From assembly GCA_002270565.1 (NCBI GenBank), contig NQMI01000041.1, positions 186,001-250,000 of the forward strand: 64,000 bases of DNA, read 5' to 3'. The notes under the pieces were generated by a model, which did no database searches, was not told the DNA's origin, and saw only the letters and a program-made list of their open reading frames with translations. The translations under genes were made by a program, and so were the position numbers. Positions 61,450-64,000 of the stretch are shown here, in pieces. The stretch's first letter is position 1. Every line of letters starts with the position of its first letter. Origin of the DNA: Stenocarpella maydis. Its lineage: Eukaryota > Ascomycota > Sordariomycetes > Diaporthales > Diaporthaceae.

Positions 61450-63819
61450 ATGGACCTGAACGATGGCCCACTTCAGTCCAGCCCAACCACCACCGGCCTC
61501 TCCTCCCCTCCTCGTCTGCCTCCAGCTCGTCACACCAAGCAGAAACGTGCTCCATCCATAACCCCCCGCAAGTTCAATGCCTTCTTCGCCCGTCGGTCGA
61601 CGCGTCTCGCCCCAAATGGCGCTTCCGTCAGCCAGAGCTCACGTGCCTTGGGTGCCATCACCGGCTCGGCCATTAATAGACGCCAGCGCCAGATCAGAGA
61701 CGCTCCGATTCCGATGAAGCCTCTGGGGAACACCAATGCCGACGCTGCCCAGGACGAAAACGACCAGGACGATCACCACGACGATGACGACAAGCCCGAC
61801 AGCGAGACCCCCAGGCAATCCAAGCGACGGAAGATGGGCCACCACACCCCTCCTGACTCGTCACCCATGAAGCCACCGCCTCTGATCAATGCCTCTCCCT
61901 GTGCCCGAGATGTCCACTCTGCAGCCGGCAAGACGGCACTCCTGAGCCCGATCCAGTCTATCGCCGCTAGCAGCCAGGTGACAGACGACATATCAGACTT
62001 CGAGTGCGACCATGACGGCTTTGACGACGAGCCCGAGCCACCCAAGCGCCTCAGACAGCTCACCCACCGGGGAATGGGAGCCCATCTTTTCCAGCGCCAG
62101 CTGGGAGCCATGCCGCGCGCCGGCCGTTCTTACTTGTCGATGCCAGCATCCGACTGGCGCTCGGAGACGGCAAACTTCAGCTCAGGGCCGAGAGATGCCC
62201 ACTACTGTGCTAGCCACGACGGCCTACCAAGATGCATCCCCTTTTGCACGGCCTCGTGCAATACGAACAGCCTCGTGGCCGTCGGAGACGAGGAAGGACG
62301 TGTGCGCCTGCTTGATAGCTCCTCCAACGCGCGCTTCGACAGGATACACCTTTGCTTCCAGGTTCACGGCAACGCCATCATCGACATGGCCTTTTCCGAG
62401 GACGACCAGCGCCTGGCAACAGCATCTGGCGACCAGAGTGGCAAGGTGGTCGATATGATGACCCAGACGCCAATCTCCATCCTGGGCCAGCATACCGCCT
62501 CGCTGAAGCAGGTCCGCTTCCAGCCGGGCCAGTCGCAGGGCAATGTGCTGGCAACGTCAGGCCGCGACGGCAGCATCCAGATCTGGGACCTCCGCTGCAA
62601 CAGCGGAGAGCCAGCCGTCATGAACCCATTCACCCTGGAGCGGGAGGCGGGCCTGCAGTTCACCACCATGCGCAAGCTCAGCACCGGCTGCGTCGTCAAC
62701 TCCTTCTTCGGCGCCCACGAGGCCATGCCACGACACCAGACCCGCTCCGCCGGGCTGCTCGCCCCGACCACGACGTCCATCGATCACCAGCCAGACACGG
62801 CATCCAGGGGAGAGGTGCCCGGCCGGATCAGCGAGGTCTCGGTGACGGTCCTGCAGTGGCTGCCCTCGGGCCGTGAGCACCTCCTCCTGTCGGGCTGCGA
62901 GGCCGACGCGTCCATCAAGCTGTGGGACATCCGCTCCATCCACACCAGCCGCAGCCACCGCGCGCCCACGCCCCTCAGCTACACTGCCACGCCCGCCGCC
63001 CACACCAGCTGGCGGCACTTTGGCATCTCGTCGCTGACCCTGTCCACCAACGGCTCCAGGCTGTACGCCCTCTGCAAGGACAACACGGTCTACGCCTACA
63101 GCACCTCTCACATGGTCCTCGGCCCCGCGCCAGGTAGCTTGCCCGCTAAGCGCCCCAAGCACGCTCCCGCGGACGAGCTCCCCGCCCCTCTGTACGGCCT
63201 CCGCCACCCCAGCTTCCACGCCACCTCCTTCTACGTCAAGTCCGCCCTGCGGCCGCTGCGCGGTGGCCGGAGCGAGCTGCTGGCCGTGGGCAGCGCCGAC
63301 AACTGCCCCGTCCTGTTCCCCACCGACGAGCGCTACTTTGAGCAGGAGCTCGAGGCCGCCAAGCTGGCCCGCGACGGCAACAACCCCGACGCGACCTTGA
63401 CGTCGTCGTCCTTTTCCCGCGCGGCACTCTCTCGCAAGGGGTCCTTCGCTGCCCGCCCCGGCGGTGCTGGCGGCGGCAAGGTGGACGACATCCCCATCGT
63501 CCGCACCGTAGGCGGCCGGTATCTCGGGACGCCGCTGGTGCGCGGACACGAGAGGGAGGTCGGGTCCCTCTCGTGGACGTCCGAGGGCAACCTGGTCACC
63601 GTCGGGGACGACTTCATGGTGCGCTGCTGGTACGATGGCGACCGCAACGGGGACAAACCGAAGGACGGGGGCGAGGGGGGAGGCGAGGCGTCGGCCAGGC
63701 CCAGCGCGCGCGAGCTGAGGGTCAAGGGCGAGGGCGAGGGCCGGCGCTGGGGCTGTGGCTGGGCTGATGTCGGCTGTGACTGGGACGCCGACGAGGAGGA
63801 CCATGTTGGCGAGTGGTGA
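61450..63819 (+). CDS. CDT2: Cdt2/DTL-type WD40 protein
   Basis: Predicted nuclear 789-aa WD-repeat protein in one exon. The N-terminal 230 residues are disordered, with basic and acidic runs (DQDDHHDDDDK) and a PRQSKRRKMG nuclear-localisation-like patch. The beta-propeller follows: LVAVGDEEGRVRLLD, a repeat around IIDMAFSEDDQRLATASGDQ, SLKQVRF, LATSGRDGSIQIWDLRCNSG with a DWD-like WDxR, then CVVNSFFGAHEAMPR, LLSGCEADASIKLWDIRS, a further repeat (YALCKDNTVYAYS) and a last one near LVTVGDDFMVRCWYDG. This layout matches Cdt2/DTL, the substrate receptor of CRL4 ubiquitin ligase that triggers destruction of Cdt1 and other factors during replication. Relative to human DTL the repeats are interrupted by fungal insertions. 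Function is inferred from motifs. Confidence 0.8.
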   Translation: MDLNDGPLQSSPTTTGLSSPPRLPPARHTKQKRAPSITPRKFNAFFARRSTRLAPNGASVSQSSRALGAITGSAINRRQRQIRDAPIPMKPLGNTNADAAQDENDQDDHHDDDDKPDSETPRQSKRRKMGHHTPPDSSPMKPPPLINASPCARDVHSAAGKTALLSPIQSIAASSQVTDDISDFECDHDGFDDEPEPPKRLRQLTHRGMGAHLFQRQLGAMPRAGRSYLSMPASDWRSETANFSSGPRDAHYCASHDGLPRCIPFCTASCNTNSLVAVGDEEGRVRLLDSSSNARFDRIHLCFQVHGNAIIDMAFSEDDQRLATASGDQSGKVVDMMTQTPISILGQHTASLKQVRFQPGQSQGNVLATSGRDGSIQIWDLRCNSGEPAVMNPFTLEREAGLQFTTMRKLSTGCVVNSFFGAHEAMPRHQTRSAGLLAPTTTSIDHQPDTASRGEVPGRISEVSVTVLQWLPSGREHLLLSGCEADASIKLWDIRSIHTSRSHRAPTPLSYTATPAAHTSWRHFGISSLTLSTNGSRLYALCKDNTVYAYSTSHMVLGPAPGSLPAKRPKHAPADELPAPLYGLRHPSFHATSFYVKSALRPLRGGRSELLAVGSADNCPVLFPTDERYFEQELEAAKLARDGNNPDATLTSSSFSRAALSRKGSFAARPGGAGGGKVDDIPIVRTVGGRYLGTPLVRGHEREVGSLSWTSEGNLVTVGDDFMVRCWYDGDRNGDKPKDGGEGGGEASARPSARELRVKGEGEGRRWGCGWADVGCDWDADEEDHVGEW

Positions 63820-64000
63820 AACATTATCACATTGGTGAACTGGGCTGCGGGCGGGCATGTTTTCTGTTGTTCCGGGCTCGCAGACTCTCGGAGAAGAGAT
63901 GATTGCACGCGCGTGTAACATGAACCTGCACTCTCTTGGAGACCAACCACCAAGTGGGCGCCGGCCCTCGAAGAAGGACGATATCACCTCCCGTGTTCAC

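Noticed and set aside
62557..63987. 476-aa minus-strand ORF
   Set aside because: Antisense shadow of the strongly G/C-ending Cdt2-type gene.
1..64000. CRISPR array, prophage or bacterial operon
   Set aside because: Direct repeats here are microsatellites, and gene structure with spliceosomal introns shows a fungal nuclear genome.

Overview
This window is nuclear DNA of a filamentous ascomycete (Pezizomycotina, most likely a Sordariomycete). The evidence is short spliceosomal introns with GT..AG ends, fungal-only transcription factor families, a SAT-containing non-reducing polyketide synthase, and many microsatellites in wide, GC-rich, gene-poor spacers. There are two assembly gaps, at 44600-44607 and a single N at 55004.

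The left 37 kb looks like an expanded DHN-melanin locus. It holds a CMR1/PIG1-type regulator with two C2H2 fingers plus a Zn2Cys6 cluster (6383-9517, +), a tetrahydroxynaphthalene-reductase-like SDR (13595-14505, +), an AflR-type Zn2Cys6 regulator (22158-23531, -) and a SAT-KS-AT-PT-ACP-ACP-TE polyketide synthase of the 1,3,6,8-tetrahydroxynaphthalene synthase type (30747-37427, -). Inferred logic: the synthase makes T4HN, the SDR reduces it to scytalone, and the two regulators control the pathway. No scytalone dehydratase, second naphthol reductase or laccase is visible. A broken LanC-like gene lies inside the locus (16926-17804). The spacers between these genes are 4 to 7 kb and rich in simple repeats.

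Beside the synthase is a five-exon gene for a seven-transmembrane, receptor-like protein (38864-40771, -). A gene-poor, AT-richer stretch follows up to 45 kb. Next come a GNAT acetyltransferase (45059-45905, +, with a probable GC-AG intron), two secreted hydrolases on the minus strand (an S28 serine peptidase and a PAF-acetylhydrolase-like protein), and a decayed gene of unknown family near 51-52 kb.

The right end is more gene dense and more conserved: a small 2EXR-like protein, a SET-domain protein interrupted by an N, a small membrane protein, the ribosome-biogenesis methyltransferase SPB1, and, divergent from it, a Cdt2-type WD40 protein. All gene models were built by hand from frames and splice motifs. 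Family calls rest on recognised motifs, not on database searches.
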